Shown: positions 1 through 8,092 of the stretch, piece after piece
Layout of the letters: every line of letters starts with the position of its first letter
Numbering within the stretch: the first letter of the stretch is position 1
DNA from: Natronocalculus amylovorans
GTDB taxonomy: Archaea > Halobacteriota > Halobacteria > Halobacteriales > Haloferacaceae
DNA length: 64,000 bases
Assembly (NCBI RefSeq): GCF_023638035.1
Contig: NZ_JAKRVX010000002.1
Coordinates: forward strand, 186,001-250,000
Reading direction: 5' to 3'
The notes under the pieces: model-generated
Told to the model about the DNA's origin: nothing
The model's database searches: none
Seen by the model: only the letters and a program-made list of their open reading frames with translations
Translations under genes and position numbers: made by a program

Positions 1-275
1 CAAAGGGCGGCCGGATTGTCACCTGTGGAGCAACAACTGGGCCACATCCAGGGGCAGGGCTGAATCGAATCTTTTGGAATCAGCTCTCAGTGATCGGATC
101 GACGATGGCGACACCCGGACAAGCAGATGAGGTGCTTGAGTTGGTGTGGGATGGGACGTTCACGCCACGAATCAGAGAGACGCTTCCAATGAGCGAAGCC
201 GCAGACGCCCATGCGCTTCTTGAAAACCGTGAGGGCTTTGGTAAAGTAGTGGTAATACCGGATAGTGAGTACTGA
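1..275 (+). CDS. Zinc-type alcohol dehydrogenase/quinone reductase (MDR family), C-terminal fragment
   Basis: The reading frame is open from the left edge (frame starting at base 3) to TGA at 273-275, so only the last 90 codons of a longer gene are present. The visible part reads KGGRIVTCGATTG, then FWNQLSVIGSTMATP, and ends with EAADAHALLENREGFGKVVV. These are the late Rossmann strand and C-terminal lobe typical of medium-chain NAD(P)-dependent dehydrogenases (zinc alcohol dehydrogenase or NADPH:quinone reductase). The zinc ligands and nucleotide-binding loop lie outside the window, so the substrate cannot be inferred. The next gene starts inside its last codons. Confidence 0.85.
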   Translation, partial: KGGRIVTCGATTGPHPGAGLNRIFWNQLSVIGSTMATPGQADEVLELVWDGTFTPRIRETLPMSEAADAHALLENREGFGKVVVIPDSEY

Positions 276-564
276 CGAGACAGACGGTGAGACATACACA
301 CATCGGCCAGGGTCGATAGACAACGAACAATCCGATGAAGACCCGTTCACCGAACCCGAACCCAGCGGATTCGGTGCCCAAGGATGGGTACTCGTTGCAG
401 CGGTTGTGATCTGTTTTCTTGTCATTCCCGGTGTGATCTATCTATTTCCCGCAGCACCCACACAGCTCGGTTGGACGTTCTTTGCAACATTTCTTGTACT
501 TCCACTGATTCCCGCTGTACTTCTTGGTGTGATCGCAGTCTGGTCGATGACCGCTGCCACGTAG
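265..564 (+). CDS. Small two-helix membrane protein, unknown function
   Basis: This 99-residue protein starts at a GTG that overlaps the end of the dehydrogenase gene by 11 nt, suggesting co-transcription. The first ~42 residues are polar and very acidic (many D, E, T). Two hydrophobic segments follow, at about residues 43-64 (WVLVAAVVICFLVIPGVIYLF) and 68-95, separated by a short PAAPTQLG turn. Both ends probably face the cytoplasm. I do not recognise a family. The acidic N-terminus is the usual haloarchaeal signature and supports a real gene. Confidence 0.6.
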   Translation: MSTDETDGETYTHRPGSIDNEQSDEDPFTEPEPSGFGAQGWVLVAAVVICFLVIPGVIYLFPAAPTQLGWTFFATFLVLPLIPAVLLGVIAVWSMTAAT

Positions 565-618
565 GAGTCGTGCTATTCGAGAGGCAGCTATTTGCATGTT
601 CGACGGCTATCAGATACT

Positions 619-1533
619 ATGTCACTTCCCTCACAGCCACAGTCGATTCCGACGGATGTCCCTGGTGAGTCCGTGTTTGTTGAGACAAATGGAATCGAAC
701 TTCACACCGTGCAAGCCGGGCCTGAAGATGGGCCACTTGTGATTTTGCTCCACGGATTCCCGGAGTTTTGGTATGGGTGGCACAACCAGATTCGAGCACT
801 CGCGAACGATGGCTATCGAGTGATCGTCCCTGATCAACGTGGATATAACCTGAGTGATAAACCACCAGGAATCGCGTCATACCACATCGATGAACTTACC
901 CAAGATGTGATTGGATTGATTGACGCATACGATCGAGAGATGGCGTCGATCGCCGGCCACGATTGGGGCGCAGCAGTTGCATGGTGGGCTGCACTACATC
1001 ATCCAGATCGTCTCTCGAATCTCTGTATTGTCAATGTCCCACACCCAACAGTAATGCAGCGAACACTCCAAAACAGCTGGGAGCAACGAATGAAAAGCTG
1101 GTACTTCCTTGGATTCCAACTCCCAAAAATTCCCGAGACGCTATCTCGACTCAACAACTGGCGCGGTCCAACACGCGCACTCAAAAAAAGCAGCCAGCCG
1201 GGGACGTTTACGCAAACCGATCTCGAATACTACCGGAACGCGTGGTCACAGCCGGGTGCATTTGAAGCGATGATCAACTGGTACCGTGCGATCGTCCGCT
1301 ATCGTCCATCAGTGAATGACCCGATCGTTGCTGTCCCGACACTTGTGATTTGGGGTGCAGAGGATACATTCCTCAAAAAGTCGATGGCATGGGAGAGTGT
1401 CGATCTCTGTGAGGATGGACAGCTCGTTATGCTTGACACAGCAACCCATTGGGTACTACATGAAGAACCAGTCCGAGTCAGCAACGAGCTGTGTACATTT
1501 CTCAACGGTGGGCCATTAACTGGTGGAGAGTAA
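619..1533 (+). CDS. Alpha/beta-hydrolase, epoxide hydrolase-like
   Basis: This 304-residue hydrolase has the full epoxide-hydrolase/haloalkane-dehalogenase pattern: oxyanion motif HGFPEFWYGW near residue 45, DQRGYNLSDKP, and the nucleophile elbow GHDWGAAVAW with Asp115 as nucleophile. Asp249 (GAEDTF) and His277 (THWVLHEEP) complete the triad. An Asp nucleophile rather than Ser points to epoxides or halogenated compounds as substrates; the actual substrate is unknown. The protein is cytosolic with no signal peptide. ATG at 619 is chosen because the homologous fold begins shortly after it; an upstream in-frame TTG at 592 would add nine residues. It faces idi tail to tail. Confidence 0.88.
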   Translation: MSLPSQPQSIPTDVPGESVFVETNGIELHTVQAGPEDGPLVILLHGFPEFWYGWHNQIRALANDGYRVIVPDQRGYNLSDKPPGIASYHIDELTQDVIGLIDAYDREMASIAGHDWGAAVAWWAALHHPDRLSNLCIVNVPHPTVMQRTLQNSWEQRMKSWYFLGFQLPKIPETLSRLNNWRGPTRALKKSSQPGTFTQTDLEYYRNAWSQPGAFEAMINWYRAIVRYRPSVNDPIVAVPTLVIWGAEDTFLKKSMAWESVDLCEDGQLVMLDTATHWVLHEEPVRVSNELCTFLNGGPLTGGE

Positions 1534-1543
1534 GCGGCTCGAA

Positions 1544-2116
1544 CTACTCAAAATCTCGGCGCATTGCAATCTCGAACCATGGGCAGAGACGAAGCTGACG
1601 GTACAGTCGTGGGTTAGTATTGAGATGTTCGTAATCGACCCATAGCATGCCACCAATCTCTTCTTCAACCGGATCAAGTGAGATGTCGTCAAGCGTAACT
1701 TTCAACACTGCACAGACTTCCCACTCAACGCCTTCGTTCGGGTAGTAGCGTTTGTATTCGAATTTATCAGTCACACGGAGGTCGTTGTACTGATCAGGCG
1801 TAATGCCAAGCTCTTCTTCGAGCCGCTGCTCAGTTGCCTCTTTCTGCGTCTGCCCCTCAACTGGGTGTGATGCAACGGTTCCATCCCAGTGAGTGTCCCA
1901 GAGGCGTTTGTTTGGGGCTCGCTGTGCGAGCAGAATTCGATCCTCATGGTCGAAAACAAGGCAGGTGAACGCACGATGTCGGATTCCATCCCCCGTATGT
2001 GCATCCAATCGGTTGACAAGGCCCTGCTCGTTATCGTCAGGATCGACAGCGATCACATCTTGGCGGGCATTTTTATGGAGTTCACCGCTTTCGGTAGCGG
2101 TTTCGTCTTCGCTCAT
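1544..2116 (-). CDS. idi: Isopentenyl-diphosphate delta-isomerase, type I (Nudix)
   Basis: This 190-residue protein converts isopentenyl diphosphate to dimethylallyl diphosphate, the starter for archaeal lipids, carotenoids and quinone tails. It has the type I Nudix features: HRAFTCLVFD at the start of the fold, LLAQRAPNKRLW, WDGTVASHP in the place of the bacterial catalytic-Cys loop, and the Nudix-like helix EATEQRLEEELGI. The loop has Ala where bacterial enzymes carry Cys (usual TCCSHP); I believe this is common in haloarchaeal members but cannot check it here. The first ~25 residues are acidic. Length fits the family. Confidence 0.88.
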   Translation of the reverse strand: MSEDETATESGELHKNARQDVIAVDPDDNEQGLVNRLDAHTGDGIRHRAFTCLVFDHEDRILLAQRAPNKRLWDTHWDGTVASHPVEGQTQKEATEQRLEEELGITPDQYNDLRVTDKFEYKRYYPNEGVEWEVCAVLKVTLDDISLDPVEEEIGGMLWVDYEHLNTNPRLYRQLRLCPWFEIAMRRDFE

Positions 2117-2178
2117 AGCAATGCAAACGGTCAGTGGGGTAAATAAGGGTTCGATCGACGGCGGGAAAAATGAGGCAT

Positions 2179-2592
2179 TTAGCCGAGCCGTTCATCTAGG
2201 ATGAGCCGTGTCTTTGTTCGTTTTACTTCATCCATTTCGCGAGCTTGTGTAATAAGTTCGTTCACCGCGCGTGTGTCAACGCAGTCAACCACGAGGACGA
2301 TGTCCTCCTCTCCGGAGACCTGCCAGACAAAATCGACCTCCTCCCACTCGGCCATGCGATCGCCAACCTCGCTCGTATTGACGTTCATCTCAACAGAGAT
2401 CTCAATCATCGCTTTTACGTTCCCTGTCTGTGTGGTGACGGTGAATCGCTCGATCACTCCCTCGTTCGTCAACCGATCGACACGGTTGCGCACAGTTCCT
2501 TCGGAGGTCCCAACCCGTGAGGCAATCTCTGTGTACGGCGTCCGGGCATCCCGACGGAGGATATTGAGAATCTGCCGATCGAGGTCGTCCAT
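2179..2592 (-). CDS. Lrp/AsnC family transcriptional regulator
   Basis: This 137-residue protein begins MDDLDRQILNILRRDART, the classic Lrp/AsnC winged helix-turn-helix, with recognition helix SEGTVRNRVDRL at about residues 27-40. A ligand-binding RAM/AsnC domain follows (about 60-130). Such proteins form dimers or octamers and sense amino acids or related effectors. The gene is divergent from carA across 97 bp. A perfect inverted repeat lies between them, so self-regulation together with control of carbamoyl phosphate synthesis is a reasonable inference. The effector is unknown. Confidence 0.9.
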   Translation of the reverse strand: MDDLDRQILNILRRDARTPYTEIASRVGTSEGTVRNRVDRLTNEGVIERFTVTTQTGNVKAMIEISVEMNVNTSEVGDRMAEWEEVDFVWQVSGEEDIVLVVDCVDTRAVNELITQAREMDEVKRTKTRLILDERLG

Positions 2593-2623
2593 ACTGACCT
2601 ATGAAACCTCCCACCACTTACCG

Positions 2624-2640
2624 ATTACGAATTTCGTAAT
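2624..2640. promoter_or_regulatory. Inverted-repeat operator candidate between lrp-type gene and carA
   Basis: The sequence has two perfect 7-bp arms, ATTACGA and TCGTAAT, separated by ATT. A third copy of TCGTAAT overlaps the carA start codon at 2685-2691. The palindrome sits just upstream of the carA TATA box and next to the expected TATA/BRE position of the divergent Lrp-type gene, where a bound dimer could affect both. Binding by the neighbouring regulator is inferred from position and symmetry only. Confidence 0.6.
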
Positions 2641-2659
2641 TGAGCTTCGAACGACGCAC

Positions 2660-2666
2660 TTATTAT
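2660..2666 (+). promoter_or_regulatory. TATA box of carA
   Basis: TTATTAT is centred 27 bp before the carA ATG, so transcription should begin at or next to the start codon and give a leaderless mRNA. This supports ATG 2690 as the start. Confidence 0.6.
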
Positions 2667-2689
2667 CGACGAACCATACGTAACTCGTA

Positions 2690-3751
2690 ATGTCGGACGC
2701 CTACATCGCGCTGGAAGACGGTAGCGTAATCGAAGCTCGCTGTCGCGCACCAGGGCGGACCCGTGGAGAACTGGTGTTTACAACGGCCTACACCGGATAT
2801 GAAGAGAGCCTCACAGACCCATCGTACGAAGAACAGGTCCTTACCTTCTCGTACCCACTCATTGGTAACTACGGAGTTCGAGAAGAGCGATTTGAGTCCG
2901 ACCGAGTCCACCCACGAGCAGCCGTTGCACGTGAATTCACAGATGACGTTGCCGCATGGTTGAGTGAAGCTGGTGTCCCAGCAATCGACCATCTAGATAC
3001 ACGTGAACTGGTTACATCGATCCGCGAGCGCGGCGCAATGAAGTGTGGAATCGCAGCTGGAGAGGACGCGACCCCGGAAGCGGCGAAGGCCGAACTTGCG
3101 GAGTGTAAATCGATGAGCGACCACATCGACATTGGCAAACGCGTGACCACCGTCGAGCACACACTGTACGAGGGTGGTGGTGAGTACAGCGTTGCACTGA
3201 TCGACTGTGGTGCAAAAGGCTCTATCATCTCGTCGCTCAATGAGCGTGGCGCAGATGTACACGTCCTCCCATACGATGCAAGCGAAGCAGATGTTCAAAC
3301 TGTCGATCCAGATGTACTGTTCATTTCGAACGGTCCTGGTGACCCTGTAAACTTCCCAAACGCACAGTCGCTTGTTGAGACATTCACTGGCGAGTTGCCG
3401 ATCGCAGGCATCTGTCTCGGACAACAGATTGTTGCACGAGCATTTAATGGAGAGACCGAAAAGATGGCATTTGGACACCGCGGTGTCAACCAGCCGGTGA
3501 AAGATGTCCAAACAGGACAGGTCATCATGACAACGCAAAACCACGGATATACCGTCTCAGACCCAGGTGACTTGGATGTTACACAGGTGAACGTCAACGA
3601 TGACACTGCAGAAGGCCTAGCGAGCGATGACCTCCGGATCATCACCCGCCAGTACCACCCCGAAGCAAATCCGGGACCGCACGACTCGCTTGGCTTCTTT
3701 GATGATGTGCTTGGGCTTGTTAACAAAGGCACCCCAGTCACAGCAGACTAA
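2690..3751 (+). CDS. carA: Carbamoyl-phosphate synthase, small (glutaminase) chain
   Basis: This 353-residue protein hydrolyses glutamine and channels ammonia to CarB for carbamoyl phosphate, the precursor of pyrimidines and arginine. The N-terminal CarA-specific domain (YIALEDGSVIEA, GELVFTTAYTGYEESLTDPSY) occupies about residues 1-150. The class I glutaminase domain follows, with nucleophile Cys242 in GICLGQQ and the His323/Glu325 pair in YHPEANPGP. No carB lies beside it in this window, so the large chain must be encoded elsewhere. The gene is monocistronic, convergent with the PHP gene, and has a leaderless-type promoter with an operator candidate. Confidence 0.96.
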   Translation: MSDAYIALEDGSVIEARCRAPGRTRGELVFTTAYTGYEESLTDPSYEEQVLTFSYPLIGNYGVREERFESDRVHPRAAVAREFTDDVAAWLSEAGVPAIDHLDTRELVTSIRERGAMKCGIAAGEDATPEAAKAELAECKSMSDHIDIGKRVTTVEHTLYEGGGEYSVALIDCGAKGSIISSLNERGADVHVLPYDASEADVQTVDPDVLFISNGPGDPVNFPNAQSLVETFTGELPIAGICLGQQIVARAFNGETEKMAFGHRGVNQPVKDVQTGQVIMTTQNHGYTVSDPGDLDVTQVNVNDDTAEGLASDDLRIITRQYHPEANPGPHDSLGFFDDVLGLVNKGTPVTAD

Positions 3752-3827
3752 CGACACAGCGATGCACGACTGACCACGCGTTTGGACAGTATCCTGTCTA
3801 CACTGTCGGCGCACTCAAATCGTCTGT

Positions 3828-4637
3828 TTATTTGGACGATGAAAAGAGGCTGTTAAGACCGCGAATACTTCGTACAATTCCCGATTTTGCCAGGTATCCG
3901 CTTTTTAGTGCTGCAAACTTTGCTGTTGAGCCAGCTTTGAGTGCACCAACTTTGGTATAATAGCCGCTTTTTCGTGCAGCGGCGATCGCGTAGTGTTTCC
4001 CAGCCATCGGAATTGGGGCACGTCGGCCGTTAACTGACGTTGACCCATCGCGAATTGCGGCAAGCACATCTTCGGCTGTTAGTTCGTCTTTTGGAACGTC
4101 CTCGATTTCAATCTCGGAAAATGCACGACCAACGTACTCCAGTTTGTGAGCATCGCTCGCAGCAATCTGCGGATACCCATGTTGCTGTGCAAAGCGGCGT
4201 GCGCGACGGTTTTTGTAGCCCGTAAAGAGCCACGCATTAAATACCTCAACGGCATCGCAGTCATCAATGTACTTTTTTCTAACACCGTGGCGAGTGCGTT
4301 GAAATGGGTGTGGGACGATCGCAACACCACCATGGTCGCGGATCCATGCGACTGTTTCATCAAATGGTGCACGATGGGGTGGCATCTCATCAACGCCGAT
4401 CGCCAGCAGATGTCCTCTTTGCGTCGAGACCTCGACGCCAGGGATACCAATTAATCCGTAGTCGTCAGCCAACTTCGCCGCGCGAATCGACTCATCAATG
4501 ACATCGTGATCGGTGATTACAACGGCATCAAGGCCAATATCGGCAGCGTGTTCGAGAATTAACTCCACCGGTTCATGTCCATCGTATGAACCATCTGAAT
4601 GAACATGTGGGTCAATTCGAACAGTCGTCGAAGACAC
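3828..4637 (-). CDS. PHP-domain metal-dependent phosphoesterase (TrpH-like)
   Basis: This protein has about 269 residues and the PHP metal-binding motifs in order: DPHVHSDGSYDG, VVITDHDVID, GVEVST, VPHPF and ASDAH. They build a trinuclear metal site. Relatives such as E. coli YciV/TrpH remove phosphate from nucleoside 3',5'-bisphosphates or trim RNA 5' ends; the substrate here is inferred only at family level. The start GTG at 4637 (MSSTTVRIDPH) is chosen because a TATA-like CTTATAT lies 27 bp upstream. The frame stays open to 4751, but that extension lacks family homology. The C-terminal ~55 residues are basic and serine-rich (KSGYYTKVG, KSGYLAKSG), an internal repeat of unknown role. Confidence 0.85.
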   Translation of the reverse strand: MSSTTVRIDPHVHSDGSYDGHEPVELILEHAADIGLDAVVITDHDVIDESIRAAKLADDYGLIGIPGVEVSTQRGHLLAIGVDEMPPHRAPFDETVAWIRDHGGVAIVPHPFQRTRHGVRKKYIDDCDAVEVFNAWLFTGYKNRRARRFAQQHGYPQIAASDAHKLEYVGRAFSEIEIEDVPKDELTAEDVLAAIRDGSTSVNGRRAPIPMAGKHYAIAAARKSGYYTKVGALKAGSTAKFAALKSGYLAKSGIVRSIRGLNSLFSSSK

Positions 4638-4660
4638 AATGTATGGTAAGAAATGGGGCA

Positions 4661-4667
4661 ATATAAG
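4661..4667 (-). promoter_or_regulatory. TATA box of the PHP gene
   Basis: On the minus strand this reads CTTATAT, centred 27 bp before the GTG at 4637. It decides the start in favour of that GTG over the longer open frame. Confidence 0.5.
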
Positions 4668-4829
4668 TACGTTCCTCGTATCTGTGTGTGAACAGACACC
4701 ACATAATTCCTCTAGCGTATAGATGGAACAATAAACAGTACTCTGTTGCATTATTCTCTCAAATCAACTCAGTGGTATACCGGTTGGATCGGTAGGGATG
4801 GGCTGAACTGATGGGTGCAGGCGAAATGT

Positions 4830-5888
4830 TCAGAGCGTGGCCGAGAGCTGTTCACCAAGCTCAACCCCATTCCAGTATGCCTTGTGCGCGCGTCCATGGC
4901 CAACGACCCAATCACCCGCAGCATAGAGGCCAATCTCTGTAAGCGGCTCGATCGCATCCATTGTGACCGAATCTTCTGGCTGTGCATACCGCCATCCTTG
5001 CTCATCGACCCAATCCGGCTCTGTGAGTGCGTCATCATCCAGCAGCTTTGCAACCATCTCCGCTACCACTGGTGCAAGCTCTTCGCGCGGCTCATCGTAG
5101 TGTGCTTCTGACCAATCATTTCCCATCTGTACGACGAGTAGCTCCTCGCCTTCGGGGACATGGTCATCTTTACACGACTCTCGGGCAAGCCACCCGATCG
5201 AATGCGCTTTGTCCCGATTAACAATCGCGTAGTAGTCTCTGTCAATCGCAAACGGATAGTGGAGGATGAATGTTCGAACCGATCGATAAGAGACGCCTTC
5301 GACTGCGGAGTGTGCAGCTACGAGGCGATCGTCTTCTTCGCCACCAACGGTTGTCTCTGCAAGCAGTGTCGCCGTCTGCGGCGCAGGTGGTGTAAAGACG
5401 ACTGCATCGAACGGACCATATTCCGCATCATCTGTATCTGTAACTGTCCATCGGCCATTGGCTTGATTGAGCGACTGTGCACGAACTGGTTGTTCGACAG
5501 TTGCGTGGGTACGAGCAAGGATCCGTTTTGAAAACTGTGTAATCCCTTGCTTCCATGTCCATTTGTGATCTTCCTGCCGATCGCTTTCTTGAATATCACC
5601 GTCTGCGTCGAACGTCCAAATAGGCTCATCAATGTCGACCAACCCACCCTCACCAAGGGATTCAATGAGCTGTTTTGTGTTCCCCGCTGGATCGTTTTTA
5701 ATATAGTTTGCGCCATGTTCGTACCGACAACCGTTTTTTCGGCGCGTTGCGGCACGGCCGCCAACCCCTCGACTTTTTTCGATAAACGTAACATCAATTG
5801 CAGATTCGGAGAGTGCATCTGCAATGCCGACACCCGCAACGCCTGCTCCAATAATACACAGCTGAACATTGTCGGTCTCTTCTGACAT
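4830..5888 (-). CDS. FAD-dependent oxidoreductase, renalase-like amine-oxidase fold
   Basis: This 352-residue flavoprotein starts with the dinucleotide-binding motif CIIGAGVAGVGIADAL and continues with FIEKSRGVGGRAATRR, the GG-doublet typical of the amine oxidase/renalase superfamily. Near the end, GLYAAGDWVVGHGRAHKAYWNG is the second FAD contact seen in COG3380-type proteins. No membrane segment or signal is seen, so it should be cytosolic. Renalase relatives oxidise aberrant dihydro-isomers of NAD(P)H; whether this one does is unknown. It is divergent from the HAD gene at 5987. Confidence 0.82.
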   Translation of the reverse strand: MSEETDNVQLCIIGAGVAGVGIADALSESAIDVTFIEKSRGVGGRAATRRKNGCRYEHGANYIKNDPAGNTKQLIESLGEGGLVDIDEPIWTFDADGDIQESDRQEDHKWTWKQGITQFSKRILARTHATVEQPVRAQSLNQANGRWTVTDTDDAEYGPFDAVVFTPPAPQTATLLAETTVGGEEDDRLVAAHSAVEGVSYRSVRTFILHYPFAIDRDYYAIVNRDKAHSIGWLARESCKDDHVPEGEELLVVQMGNDWSEAHYDEPREELAPVVAEMVAKLLDDDALTEPDWVDEQGWRYAQPEDSVTMDAIEPLTEIGLYAAGDWVVGHGRAHKAYWNGVELGEQLSATL

Positions 5889-5986
5889 GGTTTCACTACC
5901 AAATAGGGTCGGCAGAGGGTAAAACGCTCGTGCCGATGCATCTACTGAGCAAACGTTTTTCAGTCATACGCCCACAACTGTGAGAT

Positions 5987-6658
5987 ATGTATGACGCGGT
6001 CCTTTTTGACAATGACGGCGTCCTCGTCTCCCGGACCGCATACGAAGCTCTCCAGGAGGCTGCGTGGACGACATTTATGACGCTTGGTATTGAGAATCCA
6101 GATCCCGATGATGTTGAATCGATCGTCATTGGTGTCTCACCAGAGACGGTGCAGACACTCTCGGATCGATATGATGTTGACCCGGATACTCTGTGGGAAA
6201 CACGAGATGAAATCACAGCACAGAGACAGTACGACGAGATCGATGCCGGCCGAAAAACCCCATACAACGACGTCAACGCGCTTTCGAGGCTTGGTATGCC
6301 GCTTGGGATTATTAGCTCCAACCAGCAGGCAACAGTTGATTATCTGGTCGATCGGTTCTCGTTTTATCAGTCGTTCTCGCTTGCATATGGTCGGGAGCCT
6401 GAAATTGTGAGTCTTGAGCGAAAGAAGCCGGCCCCATTCTATCTTGAGCGTGCAGTGAACGAGCTTGAAGCGGATACGGCACTGTTTGTCGGTGATAACG
6501 ATTCAGACATGCGTGCAGCAGCGAACGCTGGAATCGACTCTGCATTTATCCGTCGTCCACATCGCCACCACCACAATCCGACGCCAGAGCCAACCTATAT
6601 TGTGAATGATCTTCACGACGTCGTTGATATCTGCCGCCGAGGAGTTTCAATGGCCTAA
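5987..6658 (+). CDS. HAD-superfamily phosphatase
   Basis: This 223-residue hydrolase shows the four HAD motifs: FDNDGVLV (nucleophile Asp and acid/base Asp), IISSN (motif II), the lysine in RKKPAPFYLERA (motif III) and FVGDNDSDMRAAANAG (motif IV). The alpha-helical cap between motifs I and II places it in subfamily I, with phosphoglycolate phosphatase and beta-phosphoglucomutase. Late in the protein there is a His-rich RRPHRHHHNPTPEPTY loop, common in haloarchaeal members. The substrate is unknown. The aldo/keto reductase gene follows about 30 bp downstream on the same strand. Confidence 0.88.
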   Translation: MYDAVLFDNDGVLVSRTAYEALQEAAWTTFMTLGIENPDPDDVESIVIGVSPETVQTLSDRYDVDPDTLWETRDEITAQRQYDEIDAGRKTPYNDVNALSRLGMPLGIISSNQQATVDYLVDRFSFYQSFSLAYGREPEIVSLERKKPAPFYLERAVNELEADTALFVGDNDSDMRAAANAGIDSAFIRRPHRHHHNPTPEPTYIVNDLHDVVDICRRGVSMA

Positions 6659-6689
6659 CTTCTTTGTTCTTGGCCGTTTGCTGTTTGAT

Positions 6690-7466
6690 ATGCGTCAACT
6701 GCCGCCGGTTGGGCTTGGAACAATGGGTCTTGACGGACCGACGGGTGTGACTGCCATCAAAACCGCGATTGAGCTTGGTTATAGACATCTTGATACCGCA
6801 CAGATATACGACAATGAAGAGGTTGTTGGGGCTGCAGTCGAACAGAGCCCCACCGCTCGCAATGAGCTTACGATTGCAACAAAAGTATGGGCTGATAGCC
6901 TCCCACCTGAGCAGGTGTTCAACACGACAACAGAGAGCGCAGCTAAACTCGGCGTGGAGACGATCGATCTGTTGTATGTTCACCGCCCGATCGACACATA
7001 TGATCCAGAAACGACATTGCCTGCATTTGAACAGCTTGTTGACGAAGGACTTGTTTCGAATGTCGGTCTCAGTAATTTCACGATCGAAGAGATAGAGACG
7101 GCACACAACGTGTTGTCAAGCCCGATCAGTGCACACCAAACCGAGCTGCACCCACTGTTCTATCAGCCAGCACTCATCGACCATGCACGTGAGCACAACT
7201 ACACCGTTGTTGGGTACTCTCCGCTTGCTGGAGGCGCAGTGTTTGAACTCCCAACACTGGTCGAGATTGCAGAGAAACACGAGAGTACTCCTGCCGCAGT
7301 GAGCATCGCATGGCTGACTGAAAAAGAGAACGTGGTGGTCATTCCAAAAGCCACCAGTAAGACCCACCTGCGAGCAAACATCGAAGCCAAAAGCTTAGAG
7401 CTTGATCCGGAGGATGTTGCAGCGATCGAATCCATTGAGGCAGAAAGAGAGCTGTTTGCAGAATAA
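6690..7466 (+). CDS. Aldo/keto reductase
   Basis: This 258-residue TIM-barrel oxidoreductase has the aldo/keto reductase tetrad: Asp and Tyr in HLDTAQIYDNEE, Lys in IATKVW and His in LLYVHRP. The NADPH-binding strand region is VVIPKATSKTHLRAN near the C-terminus. It is shorter than many members and begins almost directly with PPVGLGTMGLDG. The start ATG at 6690 is preferred over upstream codons in the same frame because it precedes the first barrel strand. It would reduce carbonyl compounds in the cytosol; the natural substrate cannot be deduced. It may be co-transcribed with the HAD gene. Confidence 0.9.
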   Translation: MRQLPPVGLGTMGLDGPTGVTAIKTAIELGYRHLDTAQIYDNEEVVGAAVEQSPTARNELTIATKVWADSLPPEQVFNTTTESAAKLGVETIDLLYVHRPIDTYDPETTLPAFEQLVDEGLVSNVGLSNFTIEEIETAHNVLSSPISAHQTELHPLFYQPALIDHAREHNYTVVGYSPLAGGAVFELPTLVEIAEKHESTPAAVSIAWLTEKENVVVIPKATSKTHLRANIEAKSLELDPEDVAAIESIEAERELFAE

Positions 7467-7506
7467 TCGCAGAAACGTCTTTCCACGGGCAGGACGAATA
7501 GAACGT

Positions 7507-7926
7507 ATGAGTGAAACCGATCGCGAGCAGGAAAGCGAAATTCCGAACACCGATGCAGAGTGGCGTGAAAAGCTAAGCGATGAAGAGTACCATATCTTGC
7601 GAGAAAGCGGAACAGAACCACGATTTAGCGGCGAGTACGTCGATCGAGATGATGAGGGAGTATACACATGCAAGGGCTGTGACAATGTGTTATTTGAATC
7701 CGAAACAAAGTATCACTCCGGCTGTGGGTGGCCGAGTTTCTATGCGGCAGAGTCAGATGCGGTTACAGAGACGTTGGATACAAGTCACGGGATGAGACGA
7801 ACGGAGATTCGCTGTGCAGAATGTGATAGTCACTTGGGTCACGTATTCAATGATGGACCGGAACCAACCGGGAAGCGGTTCTGCATCAACTCAGTCGCGC
7901 TTGATTTCGAGCCGGGCTCACAGTAG
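7507..7926 (+). CDS. msrB: Peptide-methionine (R)-S-oxide reductase MsrB
   Basis: This 139-residue repair enzyme reduces the R isomer of methionine sulfoxide in proteins. Two CxxC pairs (CKGCD and CAECD) bind structural zinc, CGWPSF carries the substrate-binding aromatic residues, and Cys126 in RFCINS is the catalytic cysteine. HLGHVFNDGP is the family hallmark. Length is typical for a stand-alone MsrB. It starts about 40 nt after the aldo/keto reductase gene, so the two may share a transcript. No MsrA is seen nearby. Confidence 0.94.
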   Translation: MSETDREQESEIPNTDAEWREKLSDEEYHILRESGTEPRFSGEYVDRDDEGVYTCKGCDNVLFESETKYHSGCGWPSFYAAESDAVTETLDTSHGMRRTEIRCAECDSHLGHVFNDGPEPTGKRFCINSVALDFEPGSQ

Positions 7927-8092
7927 TGACTACGTCATGATCTGTGGTTCATATCGAGGGAGTCAACTCAGCAATAGCGAGTGACATACCTAGACGTGGT
8001 TTATTAATCGAATCTGTCGTAGGCAACGGCAGATTCTGCACAGCACCAACGAGTTCATACCCGTGAATGGCGATTTATACAATACAGAACGA

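Noticed and set aside
3752-3827. Terminator hairpins between carA and the PHP gene (GACAG/CTGTC and ATCGTC/GACGAT)
   Set aside because: Arms are only 5-6 bp with no T-tract directly after them; too weak to annotate.
5318-5941. 207-codon minus-strand frame overlapping the FAD oxidoreductase in another frame
   Set aside because: The flavoprotein motifs are in the other frame; this one is basic and without domain features.
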